Below are positions 14,083-22,572 of a DNA stretch of 39,119 nucleotides, piece by piece. The translations under genes and the position numbers were made by a program. Under the pieces are notes generated by a model. The model ran no database searches and was not told where the DNA came from. It saw nothing but the letters and a program-made list of their open reading frames with translations. The DNA is from a virus. How positions within the stretch are numbered: the first letter of the stretch is position 1; each line of letters begins with the position of its first letter. Location: the IMG/VR virus record IMGVR_UViG_3300032236_001418, positions 1 through 39,119 of that record; one strand, written 5' to 3'.

Positions 14083-14712
14083 TTAGACATCAAAATAAAC
14101 AGCTGATCTCAGTCCTAGCAAATTAGCTGTTTTAGACTTGATGGTAGCAAGACTAGGGGGTTCAACAGAAAGCACTGCTTGTTTATACTCTTCCAATTTT
14201 GCGGCTACTGTTTTATATACAGCAGTTCCTTGAGCATACACAGTTATATTTTTTAATGAATCCTGAAGCTGTTGGTTTATAAAACCTTCCACTCTAGCAA
14301 CACTTATCATATCCAAGGTGGTCTTAACTTGTGTCTTCATTCTTTCTTTAAAAGGTGCTAGTTGTGGAATATCTTGACTAGAGTCTGTCAACGCCTTCTC
14401 TGTTACAGCACGTTCAAAATCAGCAGCATCCTTTTGAATAGCAACTGATATTGCCTGATATGCATTAGAATCATTTTGAGCCGTTACCTGCGCTTCTGTA
14501 GCTATTTTTATAGAATGCAAAACATCTAACACTGCTTTACTGGTGTCAGCTATTCTCATCAATTGATACGCTATTAAATTAAGGTCGCTATCTATAGCAG
14601 TTAGTGTCCCTGGCAGAGCGGGGGCTTCTTGCCCGCCTATTCTTACGGCAATAGCTTCCTGTGCTACGGTTTGTGCCGCAATGGCTGCTGCTGATGCTGC
14701 ATCAATTGGCAT
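14083..14712 (-). CDS. Helical structural protein, unknown
   Basis: A 209-residue, Ala-rich, almost entirely helical protein (SAAAIAAQTVAQEAIAVRIG ... heptad-like stretches to the C-terminus). It has its own GATAAATA late element and a GGAG ribosome binding site, and is followed directly by the PAAR-like gene, so a tail or baseplate role is likely. Not recognised. Confidence 0.7.
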   Translation of the reverse strand: MPIDAASAAAIAAQTVAQEAIAVRIGGQEAPALPGTLTAIDSDLNLIAYQLMRIADTSKAVLDVLHSIKIATEAQVTAQNDSNAYQAISVAIQKDAADFERAVTEKALTDSSQDIPQLAPFKERMKTQVKTTLDMISVARVEGFINQQLQDSLKNITVYAQGTAVYKTVAAKLEEYKQAVLSVEPPSLATIKSKTANLLGLRSAVYFDV

Positions 14713-14735
14713 GATAAATTACTCCTTTATAAGTG

Positions 14736-14743
14736 TATTTATC
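14736..14743 (-). promoter_or_regulatory. Late promoter element GATAAATA
   Basis: Late-type element 23 nt before the ATG at 14712, with AAAGGAG between them. Confidence 0.55.
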
Positions 14744-15026
14744 TTAGGGCAATACCAGTGGTTCCTTGCATATACTGATCGGCAGCGTCCTTTTGACTAG
14801 GAACTGCGGCGAATACATGTGATTTACTTAATGTAATAGAGCTCTTAGCACCTAACATCATCCAAGGGATCATGCCTAATCCATCTCTACTCATGGTCAG
14901 TGCCAATGGCCTGTCTATAGTAATATCATCGGGTGTTTCACTTTCAAAACGTGCGATCAGTTCATCACCGTTGATTAATTTCAAACTGATGATATCGCCG
15001 TTACTAAATCCTTTATTGATTAACAT
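14739..15026 (-). CDS. Small Sm-like phage protein
   Basis: A 95-residue protein whose first 60 residues (DIISLKLINGDELIARFESETPDDITIDRPLAL) show the beta-strand/Gly/Asp spacing of an Sm fold (I-x-L-K-L-x-N-G-D-E-L). It belongs to a small family frequent in T4-like marine phages, with no established role. AAGGAAATT precedes the ATG, and it overlaps the upstream DUF2452-like gene by 14 nt. Confidence 0.65.
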   Translation of the reverse strand: MLINKGFSNGDIISLKLINGDELIARFESETPDDITIDRPLALTMSRDGLGMIPWMMLGAKSSITLSKSHVFAAVPSQKDAADQYMQGTTGIALR

Positions 15027-15504
15027 AATTTCCTTCTTTATCTACTTCAATCCAAGTGTGGTCACCTAACCACTTAACTTTACATATGTATTCATAATGA
15101 TCCGGAGCACCGGCACTCCAATCATCGGGCCCGTTATGTGTTAATATTGTGCCTTTTACCATGTGATCATAGGCTAGCCAATAGATCTGACCATGATAGA
15201 TTTGAAAATTGTATCGGGCAGCGTGAACAGCATCGGTGATTTCTAACCGCCTTTTAATACTAGCTGCTTGTTTTTGCAATACAGCAACCAATTCCATAAT
15301 GCGATCATATTCCTGTTGGGCATGCATTCTGGCCACATTGACCATAATGTCTTTCTGCTTTTCAACAGGGATAAGGTCAAACTTCGGTCCGCCTGCTTCT
15401 GTAGGATATGGAGTTACATTGCGATTAAGAAACGTAACTAGATTACCTCCTAGTTCTGCGTCGTAACTGTCTCTGCCTTTGAGAACGTTACTGCGTTCAG
15501 TCAT
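15013..15504 (-). CDS. DUF2452-like protein
   Basis: A 163-residue protein with the run NVTPYPTEAGGPKFDLIPVE, then DIMVNVARMHAQQEYDRIMEL, a helical middle and YEYICKVKWLGDHTWIEVD. I recognise this pattern as DUF2452, found in phages and gammaproteobacteria, with no known activity. The start is taken as the ATG at 15504 rather than the GTG before it. It overlaps the upstream gene by 8 nt. Confidence 0.75.
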   Translation of the reverse strand: MTERSNVLKGRDSYDAELGGNLVTFLNRNVTPYPTEAGGPKFDLIPVEKQKDIMVNVARMHAQQEYDRIMELVAVLQKQAASIKRRLEITDAVHAARYNFQIYHGQIYWLAYDHMVKGTILTHNGPDDWSAGAPDHYEYICKVKWLGDHTWIEVDKEGNYVNQ

Positions 15505-16003
15505 CACCGATTAGACGCTCTAATGTCTTGTAATGATCGTATGCTTTTTTCAATGCCGCAAACTTTTCCAACTTTTCAGGATCGGGTTCTTGTAGAATGG
15601 CCAGTCTGTCTTCGATCTTTTCCATCAGTTTGCCTAGACTGCGGCCCTTCCATTTGATGTCACCTTCAAAATCGGCATCACCTTTTACACTTAATCCAGT
15701 GCTGGGGTTAATGGTAGACCACTGGGCACCCACACCAGTGCTATAGAGATAGCCACCAGTAGTATAAGGGTTGGTGCTGGCACTACCGGCAGTACCGCCA
15801 CTGTTAATAACTACATTGCCATAACTGTTATGAAATCCACTGGTAGTGTAATTCATATTATTAAGGGTAGCAATATCAGTAGTAGTCAATGCGCTAAATG
15901 ATGACATACTATACAAACTGCCGAGATCTATAGACGGTATGCTGGCAATGTCCGTATTATCATCAACGTAGGACGATTTTGGAGTGTAATCATTGTTAGA
16001 CAT
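15497..16003 (-). CDS. Conserved phage protein, possible virion component
   Basis: A 168-residue protein with a Ser/Thr/Gly/Asn-rich N-terminal two thirds (low complexity, NPYTTGGYLYSTGVGAQW) and a conserved C-terminal domain: LSVKGDADFEGDIKWKGRSL, then a coiled helix KIEDRLAILQEPDPEKLEKF. This C-terminal module recurs in T4-like phage genomes. A structural role is an inference. It overlaps the glutaredoxin stop by 8 nt. Confidence 0.7.
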   Translation of the reverse strand: MSNNDYTPKSSYVDDNTDIASIPSIDLGSLYSMSSFSALTTTDIATLNNMNYTTSGFHNSYGNVVINSGGTAGSASTNPYTTGGYLYSTGVGAQWSTINPSTGLSVKGDADFEGDIKWKGRSLGKLMEKIEDRLAILQEPDPEKLEKFAALKKAYDHYKTLERLIGDD

Positions 16004-16232
16004 TTACCTGCTCTTTTAGATATTTTTGTAGATCCGTAAATCCGCCAATCAACCTGTCATCAATTAGTATTTGTGGAACAGTGCGAGCATTAGGAACAGC
16101 CTCTAACAATTCTTCTTTAGTGAATCCATCACCAATCTTACGCTCTTCAAACTCGATACCCTGTTGTTCCAATAATGCTTTTGCCTGATCACAAAAGGGG
16201 CAATGATATTTCGACCAAATAACTGCTTTCAT
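15996..16232 (-). CDS. nrdC: Glutaredoxin
   Basis: A 78-residue thiol-disulfide oxidoreductase with the active site C11-P-F-C14, the cis-Pro motif TVPQILID and the GGFTDL glutathione-binding segment. It probably reduces the ribonucleotide reductase encoded directly upstream (nrdB ends 13 nt before this gene), as T4 NrdC does. AAAGGATAAAA precedes the ATG. Confidence 0.95.
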   Translation of the reverse strand: MKAVIWSKYHCPFCDQAKALLEQQGIEFEERKIGDGFTKEELLEAVPNARTVPQILIDDRLIGGFTDLQKYLKEQVNV

Positions 16233-16245
16233 TTTTTATCCTTTC

Positions 16246-17346
16246 TTATAAATCTGGAAGTTCTTCATATAGAACCTGATCTGACATGGCGCCAATTACA
16301 TAGTTTGTTGATTCGGTTTCTTGAAGAGCTGATTGTTTTTTACCAATATTAACGTGTTTGTTAAACCACGGAATAGGACTACTACGGGGGTGGTCTGCTA
16401 GATACTTAATACCTATATCTTTAAGACGAGTAAATGCTGTATAGTCTACAAAATCTTTAAGAATAGCAGCATTAAGCCCGATAACTACTCCTTTCTTAAA
16501 AAGAAAATCGGCCCAGGCTTTTTCTTCAGCAATAACTTCCATATACATAGCATACACTTCATCTCGGCAAGAGTCAACAATGCTAGCAAATCTTTCGTCA
16601 TCTTTTACTACATTATTGATTAGCCAAGCGGTCCATTCTGCATGTAGTATTTCGTCTTGTAAGATTAGACTGATAATATTTCCATTACCAATAAAGATGC
16701 GATTCTCTACCATGGCCAAACTAGTAGCAAAACTAACCATAAAACGTAATGCTTCTAGCGCATAACTGGCGTTCAGTGCCAACCAAATGGCTCGAATATG
16801 ATCTTCATCGTTAACTTCTTGTCCAATTTCAAGTAGGCAATTTAATTTATGTAATTGATCATAATAACGACCAATGTTTGCTGCCATTACAACAATTTCT
16901 GTGGTGTCGTGAATTTTATTGAATTCTTCTTTAGGCACGCCGTATACATTACGAATAATGTGGCTATAGCTCTTGCTGTGAATATTTGTTTCGAAGAAAC
17001 TCCAATTGCTGACCAGTGCTTCCAACTCTGGAATACTGATAACAGGATTAAACACCTGTGCTGGAGCACGACCTTGAATACTGTCTAGTGCAGTTTGACG
17101 AAGAAGATTGCTGGTAAAGATATGTTTAATAGCATCACTGGATTCTTTATGATCCATTTTGTCTTTGGTTAAACTGATTTCCTCCGGAACCCAAAAGAAC
17201 CCACGGGCTAGGGATTCGAATAGTTGAATCTTATTATATTTTACTTCCTCAAATCGTTGAACTGTTACCGGGCCTTCTGGATCCAAAAACATCTTACGTT
17301 TTAGATAATTTGTTTGTTTTCGAAGATCGTATTGTGCTCTACTCAT
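16246..17346 (-). CDS. nrdB: Ribonucleotide reductase class Ia, beta subunit
   Basis: A 366-residue R2 subunit that holds the diiron-tyrosyl radical cofactor. Ligand motifs: D88 in LDSIQGR, E119 and H123 in FFETNIHSKSY with the radical Tyr at 127, the Glu in YALEALRFMVSF, and E/H in DEILHAEW. The spacing E119-x3-H123 is one residue longer than E-x2-H in E. coli NrdB (ETIHSRSY). The C-terminus YEELPDL is the usual docking tail for NrdA. A homing endonuclease gene separates it from nrdA and overlaps its start. Confidence 0.95.
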   Translation of the reverse strand: MSRAQYDLRKQTNYLKRKMFLDPEGPVTVQRFEEVKYNKIQLFESLARGFFWVPEEISLTKDKMDHKESSDAIKHIFTSNLLRQTALDSIQGRAPAQVFNPVISIPELEALVSNWSFFETNIHSKSYSHIIRNVYGVPKEEFNKIHDTTEIVVMAANIGRYYDQLHKLNCLLEIGQEVNDEDHIRAIWLALNASYALEALRFMVSFATSLAMVENRIFIGNGNIISLILQDEILHAEWTAWLINNVVKDDERFASIVDSCRDEVYAMYMEVIAEEKAWADFLFKKGVVIGLNAAILKDFVDYTAFTRLKDIGIKYLADHPRSSPIPWFNKHVNIGKKQSALQETESTNYVIGAMSDQVLYEELPDL

Positions 17347-17992
17347 TATGTATTTTCCTATGATTATCGACGTTTGCCTTAGTTACTAATTTTCCGCATA
17401 CTTCGCAAGAAAATCTCGGACGTTTTAAAGCAGCATTTGATATATTTTTCGAATGAGATTCTGATTTAGGTTTTCTCATTTTAATTTTAGTTTCTTCGGA
17501 TTTTTTAAGTCCCGTTGTCCTCTCTTTAATTAATTCTTTGACATGATCCGGAGTTGGAATACCTTTATTCCAGCTAGGAGTTCCCCTTGGAATATTTTTT
17601 CCTATATTCCACGGAATTCTCCCTTTCATTTTTAATTTAGATTCTTGAGTATGAGTTTTTCCTGCCATACTAAATATTTTTTGATTCTTTTCTTTACTAA
17701 TATAATATTTGTTAAGACATAATGGATTATCAATATTATTTTTTATATATTCTTGCTCGGTCCAATATACCAATTCAACATCTAAATTAGTATAAACAAT
17801 TTTAACTTCAAAGTTATCTTCTTGTTCTCGTAATTTTTTTATTTTAACAGAGGATGTAAAATATATTTCCCACAAATCGTTTTCTGGAAATCTATTTTCG
17901 TTAATGTTAGCAGATCGAAAACCGTAGTAAAACTTGCCGGTCGGTATATGCCTAATATAATAGACATAGGCGGGAATAGTATGTAAATACAT
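17339..17992 (-). CDS. GIY-YIG homing endonuclease between nrdA and nrdB
   Basis: A 217-residue free-standing homing endonuclease. The start is set at the ATG at 17992, with GAGGAG 9 nt upstream; ATGs further upstream lie within the conserved leader. The GIY-YIG core is YVYYIRHIPTGKFYYGFR at about residues 8-25, then a catalytic Glu region (LVYWTEQEYIKNN), NUMOD3 repeats (GKTHTQESKLKMKG, WNKGIP, GLKKSEETKIKM) and a C-terminal zinc finger FSCEVCGKL-x8-H-x3-H. It sits between nrdA and nrdB, a known homing hot spot in T4-like phages. Both flanking genes are intact. Confidence 0.9.
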   Translation of the reverse strand: MYLHTIPAYVYYIRHIPTGKFYYGFRSANINENRFPENDLWEIYFTSSVKIKKLREQEDNFEVKIVYTNLDVELVYWTEQEYIKNNIDNPLCLNKYYISKEKNQKIFSMAGKTHTQESKLKMKGRIPWNIGKNIPRGTPSWNKGIPTPDHVKELIKERTTGLKKSEETKIKMRKPKSESHSKNISNAALKRPRFSCEVCGKLVTKANVDNHRKIHNE

Positions 17993-18062
17993 TTGCTGTA
18001 ACTCCTCACAGTTATAGAGCCGGTGGATATTGTCAGTATCGCGATCGGCACCTTTATTTATC
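17993..18062 (-). promoter_or_regulatory. Conserved homing-endonuclease leader (copy 1) with late element GATAAATA
   Basis: GATAAATA (18055-18062), then GTGCCGATCGCGATAC, ATATCCACCGGCTCT, AAC, and GAGGAG before the ATG. Nearly the same series precedes the other two homing endonuclease genes (22504-22572 and 31522-31592). A stem GCCGAT / ACCGGC can form. Confidence 0.75.
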
Positions 18063-18085
18063 ATATCATATTCCATATCAAACAG

Positions 18086-20407
18086 CTATAATTTACAAGA
18101 TTCGCAATCTGTATCTTCGTAGATTGTGATCGGCATAGAATTAACCATATTACCACTTTGAGTGGTTAGAATATTTTTACTACCTACCTTGTCAATAAGG
18201 CTGTAGTAAATTGTTTTAATGCCCCAACGATAGGCCAACATTAAATTCTTAGCAATTACGGTGCCAGGAACTTTTCCGTCGGCAAAGTGTTTAGGGCTAT
18301 AAAAGGTGTTGGTGCTCAGGCTCTGGTCAATATAAGCGGCCAACACCGCGGCTGTTTTTAAGTAGCCTAGACAATCCGTCTGTTCCCACATAAGTTGATA
18401 GCGGTTTTTTAATCTACGATATTCAGGAACCACTTGTACAAAACTTCCAGCCTTGGATTCCTTAACGCTGATCAACTCCATCGGCATTTCAATGCCGTTG
18501 GTGCTGTTTAATACTACGCTGCTTGACTCGACAGGAGCCACTGCCATTAGTGTGCCATTGCGTATACCATATTTTTTCATACGTTCACGCAATGGTTCCC
18601 AATCCATACTGGGTGTAAAATCTGTTAATTCATCTACACCTTTATTTCTACGTTCCCACGGAAAGATTCCCTTACCATAGTAAGTATAACTGCTGCGTTC
18701 GCAAGCACCACGCTCCTGTGCTAGTTCTACACTGGCTTCGGTGAGGTAGTAGGCTTGATGTTCAATCCAACGCTTGACTTCTTTAAGAGCATCCGCCTCA
18801 CCATATTTGAGATGGCGGCGAGCATGCCAGTATGCTAAATTGGTAATACCAACACCTAGTGGTTCAAATTCGCTATTGGCCAATTTACTTTGAATACTGA
18901 GAAAGTCTTGGTAGTTCAGTAGATTGCTTAGGCTACGGACCAGCACACGACAGGCTCGACGCATTTCCTGTGGATTACGGAATGAACCCCAGTTTATGCT
19001 TCCAAGAGTGCAAAGAGCAATGCGTCCCTCAGGGTCTTCAATTCTCTGGAAAGGTCGCGTGGGTAAAAGTATCTCTTGGCATAGATTTGATTGATATATA
19101 GGATCGACAGTCGTATCAAACGGGCCTTGAGCAATGACATTGTCGATATTGACAAGATATATGCGACCTGTGTCAGTTCTCTCCTTAAGAATTCCGTTTT
19201 TGAATATTTCATCCGCTGATACGACCTTCTTTTTAATTTTCTTATCGAGTTCATATTTTAGGTATAGTTTTTCAAACTCAGCACTATTCCTGTAATATGC
19301 CTCGTAAAGATCGGGCACTTCATGTGGATCGAACAGTGTGATCATTTCTTTGTTTTTATAGCGACGCCAGAACATAGCACTAACTACTACGCTGTAATCC
19401 ATTTGGCGAACACGAGTTTCTTCTGTGCCTTGATTATTTTTCAGCACAATAAGATCTTCAAATTGATAATGCCAAATAGGGAAAGTCACTGTGCAACTGG
19501 CATTGCGAATGCCACCTTGACTGCAAGATCTCAAATCAGCGAACCATTTCTTTAAAAAGGGTATCATACCCGTATGCTTGATCTCACCGTTGCGAATTGG
19601 TGCTCCTAAGGGGCGAATTCTGCCAATTTCCAAGCCAATTCCGGCTCGTTTTGAAGCATATTTGGCCATCATTTCGCCACTTGCGAAGATGCTGTCTAAA
19701 GTATCGTCACTAGATATAAGAACGCAACTGCTAAACTGCTTAGTAGTGGTTCCGAGACCAGCCAATACTGGAGTCGCCAAAGTAAAATGTCCATCGCTTG
19801 CACATTGGTAATAATCTTTAACATAATTTAATCTTCGATCTTTGGATTCATTGTGAAATGCTGTTGCCGCAGCAATAGCATATCGTATTTGGGGTGTTTC
19901 GTATATTTTGCCTGTGGCACGATTTTGCACTAGATATTTTTCACATAGCTGCGCAATAGCTGCATAGGTGTAGCTTTCATCCTTATCGTGATCAATAAAG
20001 GATTCAATCGCATTCCATTCGCTTTCGGTATACCAGTCTAGTAATTCTGCTGTATACATACCGGCAGCCACATTGGTTTTTACTATGTCATAGATTTTAG
20101 GAGGATGGTAGTCTCCATAAACCTCTTTGCGTAGCATACTGACACGCTGCCTTCCTGCTACATATTGATAGTTAACATTGTTAATGTCAGGATTTTCGTT
20201 TTCGTCTATGAGATCCACCATGGCCTTGAGCAGCAGCTCATCAATGGTTTCGGTGGTCATTCCATCGTGAATTTCGATCTGTGCTTTGATTTCAATCATG
20301 CTGGGACTAACGCCATCTATCCCCCTACAAGCATTTGCTACTTGACGCTGTATTTTAGAGATGTCGAGAGGGACACGCTCCCCATTGCGTTTGACCACTG
20401 TGATCAT
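18086..20407 (-). CDS. nrdA: Ribonucleotide reductase class Ia, alpha subunit
   Basis: A 773-residue catalytic subunit reducing ribonucleoside diphosphates. An ATP-cone is at about residues 1-90 (VVKRNGERVPLDISKIQRQV). The active-site cysteines are in FSSCVLISSDD (about 227) and SNLCQEILLPT, with the Asn/Glu region LCTLGSINWG. The C-terminal redox pair is CESC in TDCESCKL, closer (C-x2-C) than in E. coli. Its length matches bacterial NrdA, with no intron or intein. AGGAATTAAAAAT precedes the ATG. It works with nrdB and the glutaredoxin downstream. Confidence 0.97.
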   Translation of the reverse strand: MITVVKRNGERVPLDISKIQRQVANACRGIDGVSPSMIEIKAQIEIHDGMTTETIDELLLKAMVDLIDENENPDINNVNYQYVAGRQRVSMLRKEVYGDYHPPKIYDIVKTNVAAGMYTAELLDWYTESEWNAIESFIDHDKDESYTYAAIAQLCEKYLVQNRATGKIYETPQIRYAIAAATAFHNESKDRRLNYVKDYYQCASDGHFTLATPVLAGLGTTTKQFSSCVLISSDDTLDSIFASGEMMAKYASKRAGIGLEIGRIRPLGAPIRNGEIKHTGMIPFLKKWFADLRSCSQGGIRNASCTVTFPIWHYQFEDLIVLKNNQGTEETRVRQMDYSVVVSAMFWRRYKNKEMITLFDPHEVPDLYEAYYRNSAEFEKLYLKYELDKKIKKKVVSADEIFKNGILKERTDTGRIYLVNIDNVIAQGPFDTTVDPIYQSNLCQEILLPTRPFQRIEDPEGRIALCTLGSINWGSFRNPQEMRRACRVLVRSLSNLLNYQDFLSIQSKLANSEFEPLGVGITNLAYWHARRHLKYGEADALKEVKRWIEHQAYYLTEASVELAQERGACERSSYTYYGKGIFPWERRNKGVDELTDFTPSMDWEPLRERMKKYGIRNGTLMAVAPVESSSVVLNSTNGIEMPMELISVKESKAGSFVQVVPEYRRLKNRYQLMWEQTDCLGYLKTAAVLAAYIDQSLSTNTFYSPKHFADGKVPGTVIAKNLMLAYRWGIKTIYYSLIDKVGSKNILTTQSGNMVNSMPITIYEDTDCESCKL

Positions 20408-20444
20408 ATTTTTAATTCCTAAATTATTTTGCTAAGTTTGATAT

Positions 20445-20879
20445 TTAGCGAGGCACCTTCAGCTCAACCAAGTTTTCTACCAAAAACTTGTCAGGCCAAG
20501 ATTCCAGCTGGATAGGGCCAGAATCTGTATAGTTAATAGCCCATTTGTTATCAACGCACACTATATTATATGACATATTCCGTTCAGAATCAACAACAGT
20601 GCGTATTTCAATGGGTGTATTTTCAAATCTCTTTGTCCACTTCAAACTGTAGCCAATCATTAGTGCTTTGGTAAAATCATCATACTTGTTTTCCACTATG
20701 ATTTCCCAAGGATTGGGCCAGTTACGAGGATAGAATGGATCTACATTAGGGTTGTAGGGCACAAAAGGAGCCGATTTCCAAAACTCCCAAGTTGCGGCAT
20801 AAGGATCGTCACACTGATCTAACTGAGCACGATGTTGTGCCCAGGATGACAACCTGTCATCGGGTGATTGTTTGAACAT
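20445..20879 (-). CDS. Conserved T4-like phage protein, unknown
   Basis: A 144-residue protein with a conserved-looking N-terminus (SSWAQHRAQLDQCDDPYAAT), WPNPWEIIVENKYDDFTKAL and a C-terminal beta-rich half. Similar proteins occur in marine T4-like phages, often near structural or nucleotide genes, with no known function. It lies between the tail spike gene (7 nt) and nrdA. Confidence 0.75.
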   Translation of the reverse strand: MFKQSPDDRLSSWAQHRAQLDQCDDPYAATWEFWKSAPFVPYNPNVDPFYPRNWPNPWEIIVENKYDDFTKALMIGYSLKWTKRFENTPIEIRTVVDSERNMSYNIVCVDNKWAINYTDSGPIQLESWPDKFLVENLVELKVPR

Positions 20880-20886
20880 TTATATA

Positions 20887-22464
20887 TTACGATAAAAAGC
20901 TAATTTGATACGAGAAATTATAAGGTTCACTGTTAGAATTAGTACAGGTTATTGTTACATAGTTATAGTTGGTAGCAGTGCTCAATGTGTAGTCTACATT
21001 AAATGTAGGATCAGTCACACTGGACACCCAGGAATAATCAAAATGATCATATGTAGATCCATAAACATCATTTCCGCCTTGCCCACTGGTAACATTGGCA
21101 ATCAACATGCCTTTTCTAGAATAATTGGCATTGCTCATGCTATATTCTAGTGTAATCTTTTGATCCTCACCTGTTAACGGTATTTTCACAATTTGTTCAT
21201 TTGTAACATTGGCTAGAATAGTAGCGGTATAGATCGCACCATTTGTTACCGTGGCTCTACCTTTAATCAGTGGATTATAGTAAAATACTGCGGTCATATC
21301 AGCAGCTTTAACCTGTCGTTCAAAATGATCATTTATTGAACGATTACCCGGACTAAAGAATGTTACAACTGGGCTAGCCACAGATACTGTTGCATCCCCT
21401 CTGGGATTTCCTATGGCATCGGGTCCAGTTCCTACTTCTCTAAATATATTATTCTCACTGACATGATTAGTTCTATTGGTTGCAGTGCTGACGAAAATAC
21501 CTTCTCTAATGATTTTTTCAAATCTATTAGCGATAATAACACCGTCTAACGGAGCAGTTAAGGTTGTTCCTGTGCTAAAATTAACACCTTGTTGTAGATT
21601 ACTAAACACACTGTTACTGATAACAGGATGAATAACAGTTCCGGTGCCTGATACACCAACACCAATACTAGAAAATTCACAATTATCAATGTAAATATCT
21701 TTACATTTTTCAGTTCCGCCACTTCCTTCACCGCTTAGACTAATACCTATACCGTAGTTGGTCATGGTAAATGTGCTGCTTGTAGTAAATCTTACATCTT
21801 TGATTTCTACATTAGCAACATCATCTAATGATAATAAAGCATAATTAGAATTTAGATTAGTAGCATACTCCAGTGTCATACCTTGTATAGTTACATGGTT
21901 GCTATCGAAACTTTTAAACATATTGGTTGAGGTGCTGGTTAAGATCAATTTGGTCAATCCAGATCCTTCACCAATTAATGTAGTATAAGAAGGTAGTGTT
22001 ACCGAACCGTCAATTATATAATTTCCGGCAGGAATACGCAATTGTCTACGATCGTTTTCTGTATTGCCAAAAAGATCACCTACTGCATTACGAAAGTTTA
22101 AAGTAATGTCAACTGCTGTTGAACTAGTGACTACACCAAAATCTGTTAGACCAACATAATCATCCAGTTTATGTTGAACCGAAGTGATATCTGTATGAGG
22201 TAAAACACCATCCCTGTATTCGTAAAGGGTTGTTAATGTTAATGTGCTGTTTGCACCTAGCAATGAGAAAATATTGTTGAGATCGTTTTCGGTAAGAATA
22301 CGACTGTTTTCGTCGGTGTTAGCACCTTCAGCAATACGCTTACCAATATAAAGATGTTCAGTATCTTCTGCCCATCCAAATTCGCCCGGATCTAATCGTG
22401 GAATTCCGGTTTGTAGTTCTTGCCCACGGCGGACCTGAATTTTCGCGATCTCAATTACGGCCAT
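20887..22464 (-). CDS. Tail spike with parallel beta-helix (pectate-lyase-like)
   Basis: A 525-residue receptor-binding or depolymerase protein. The N-terminal attachment domain (KIQVRRGQELQTGIPRLDPG, EFGWAEDTEHLYIGKR, about residues 7-45) is the module found on many T4-like phage fibres. Residues about 110-400 show right-handed beta-helix features: an N-terminal pectate-lyase-like entry (DFGVV, RQLRIPAGNYIIDGSVTLPS), short strand repeats and Asn ladders (IQGMTLEY, VEIKDVRFTTS, IYIDNCEFSS). The rest is a beta-rich C-terminal domain. It may bind or cut host surface glycans. A late element lies 22 nt upstream. Confidence 0.88.
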   Translation of the reverse strand: MAVIEIAKIQVRRGQELQTGIPRLDPGEFGWAEDTEHLYIGKRIAEGANTDENSRILTENDLNNIFSLLGANSTLTLTTLYEYRDGVLPHTDITSVQHKLDDYVGLTDFGVVTSSTAVDITLNFRNAVGDLFGNTENDRRQLRIPAGNYIIDGSVTLPSYTTLIGEGSGLTKLILTSTSTNMFKSFDSNHVTIQGMTLEYATNLNSNYALLSLDDVANVEIKDVRFTTSSTFTMTNYGIGISLSGEGSGGTEKCKDIYIDNCEFSSIGVGVSGTGTVIHPVISNSVFSNLQQGVNFSTGTTLTAPLDGVIIANRFEKIIREGIFVSTATNRTNHVSENNIFREVGTGPDAIGNPRGDATVSVASPVVTFFSPGNRSINDHFERQVKAADMTAVFYYNPLIKGRATVTNGAIYTATILANVTNEQIVKIPLTGEDQKITLEYSMSNANYSRKGMLIANVTSGQGGNDVYGSTYDHFDYSWVSSVTDPTFNVDYTLSTATNYNYVTITCTNSNSEPYNFSYQISFLS

Positions 22465-22485
22465 TATAATATCCCCTCTATGGGA

Positions 22486-22493
22486 TATTTATC
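22486..22493 (-). promoter_or_regulatory. Late promoter element GATAAATA for tail spike
   Basis: Late-type element facing away from the plus-strand TATAAATA at 22504-22511. GAGGGG lies just before the spike ATG. Confidence 0.55.
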
Positions 22494-22503
22494 TATCCAT
22501 TCA

Positions 22504-22572
22504 TATAAATATCTGTGCCGGTCGCGATACGCCAATATCCACCGACTCTAACGCTTACAAGGAGCATCAGCC
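22504..22572 (+). promoter_or_regulatory. Conserved homing-endonuclease leader (copy 2) with late element TATAAATA
   Basis: TATAAATA (22504-22511), then GTGCCGGTCGCGATAC, AATATCCACCGACTCTAAC, and AAGGAG before the ATG at 22573. A stem GCCGGT / ACCGAC can form. Confidence 0.75.

Noticed and set aside
22469-22488. Inverted repeat ATATCCC/GGGATAT before the tail spike gene
   Set aside because: It overlaps the late element, so a transcript starting there lacks the full stem; probably not a leader hairpin.
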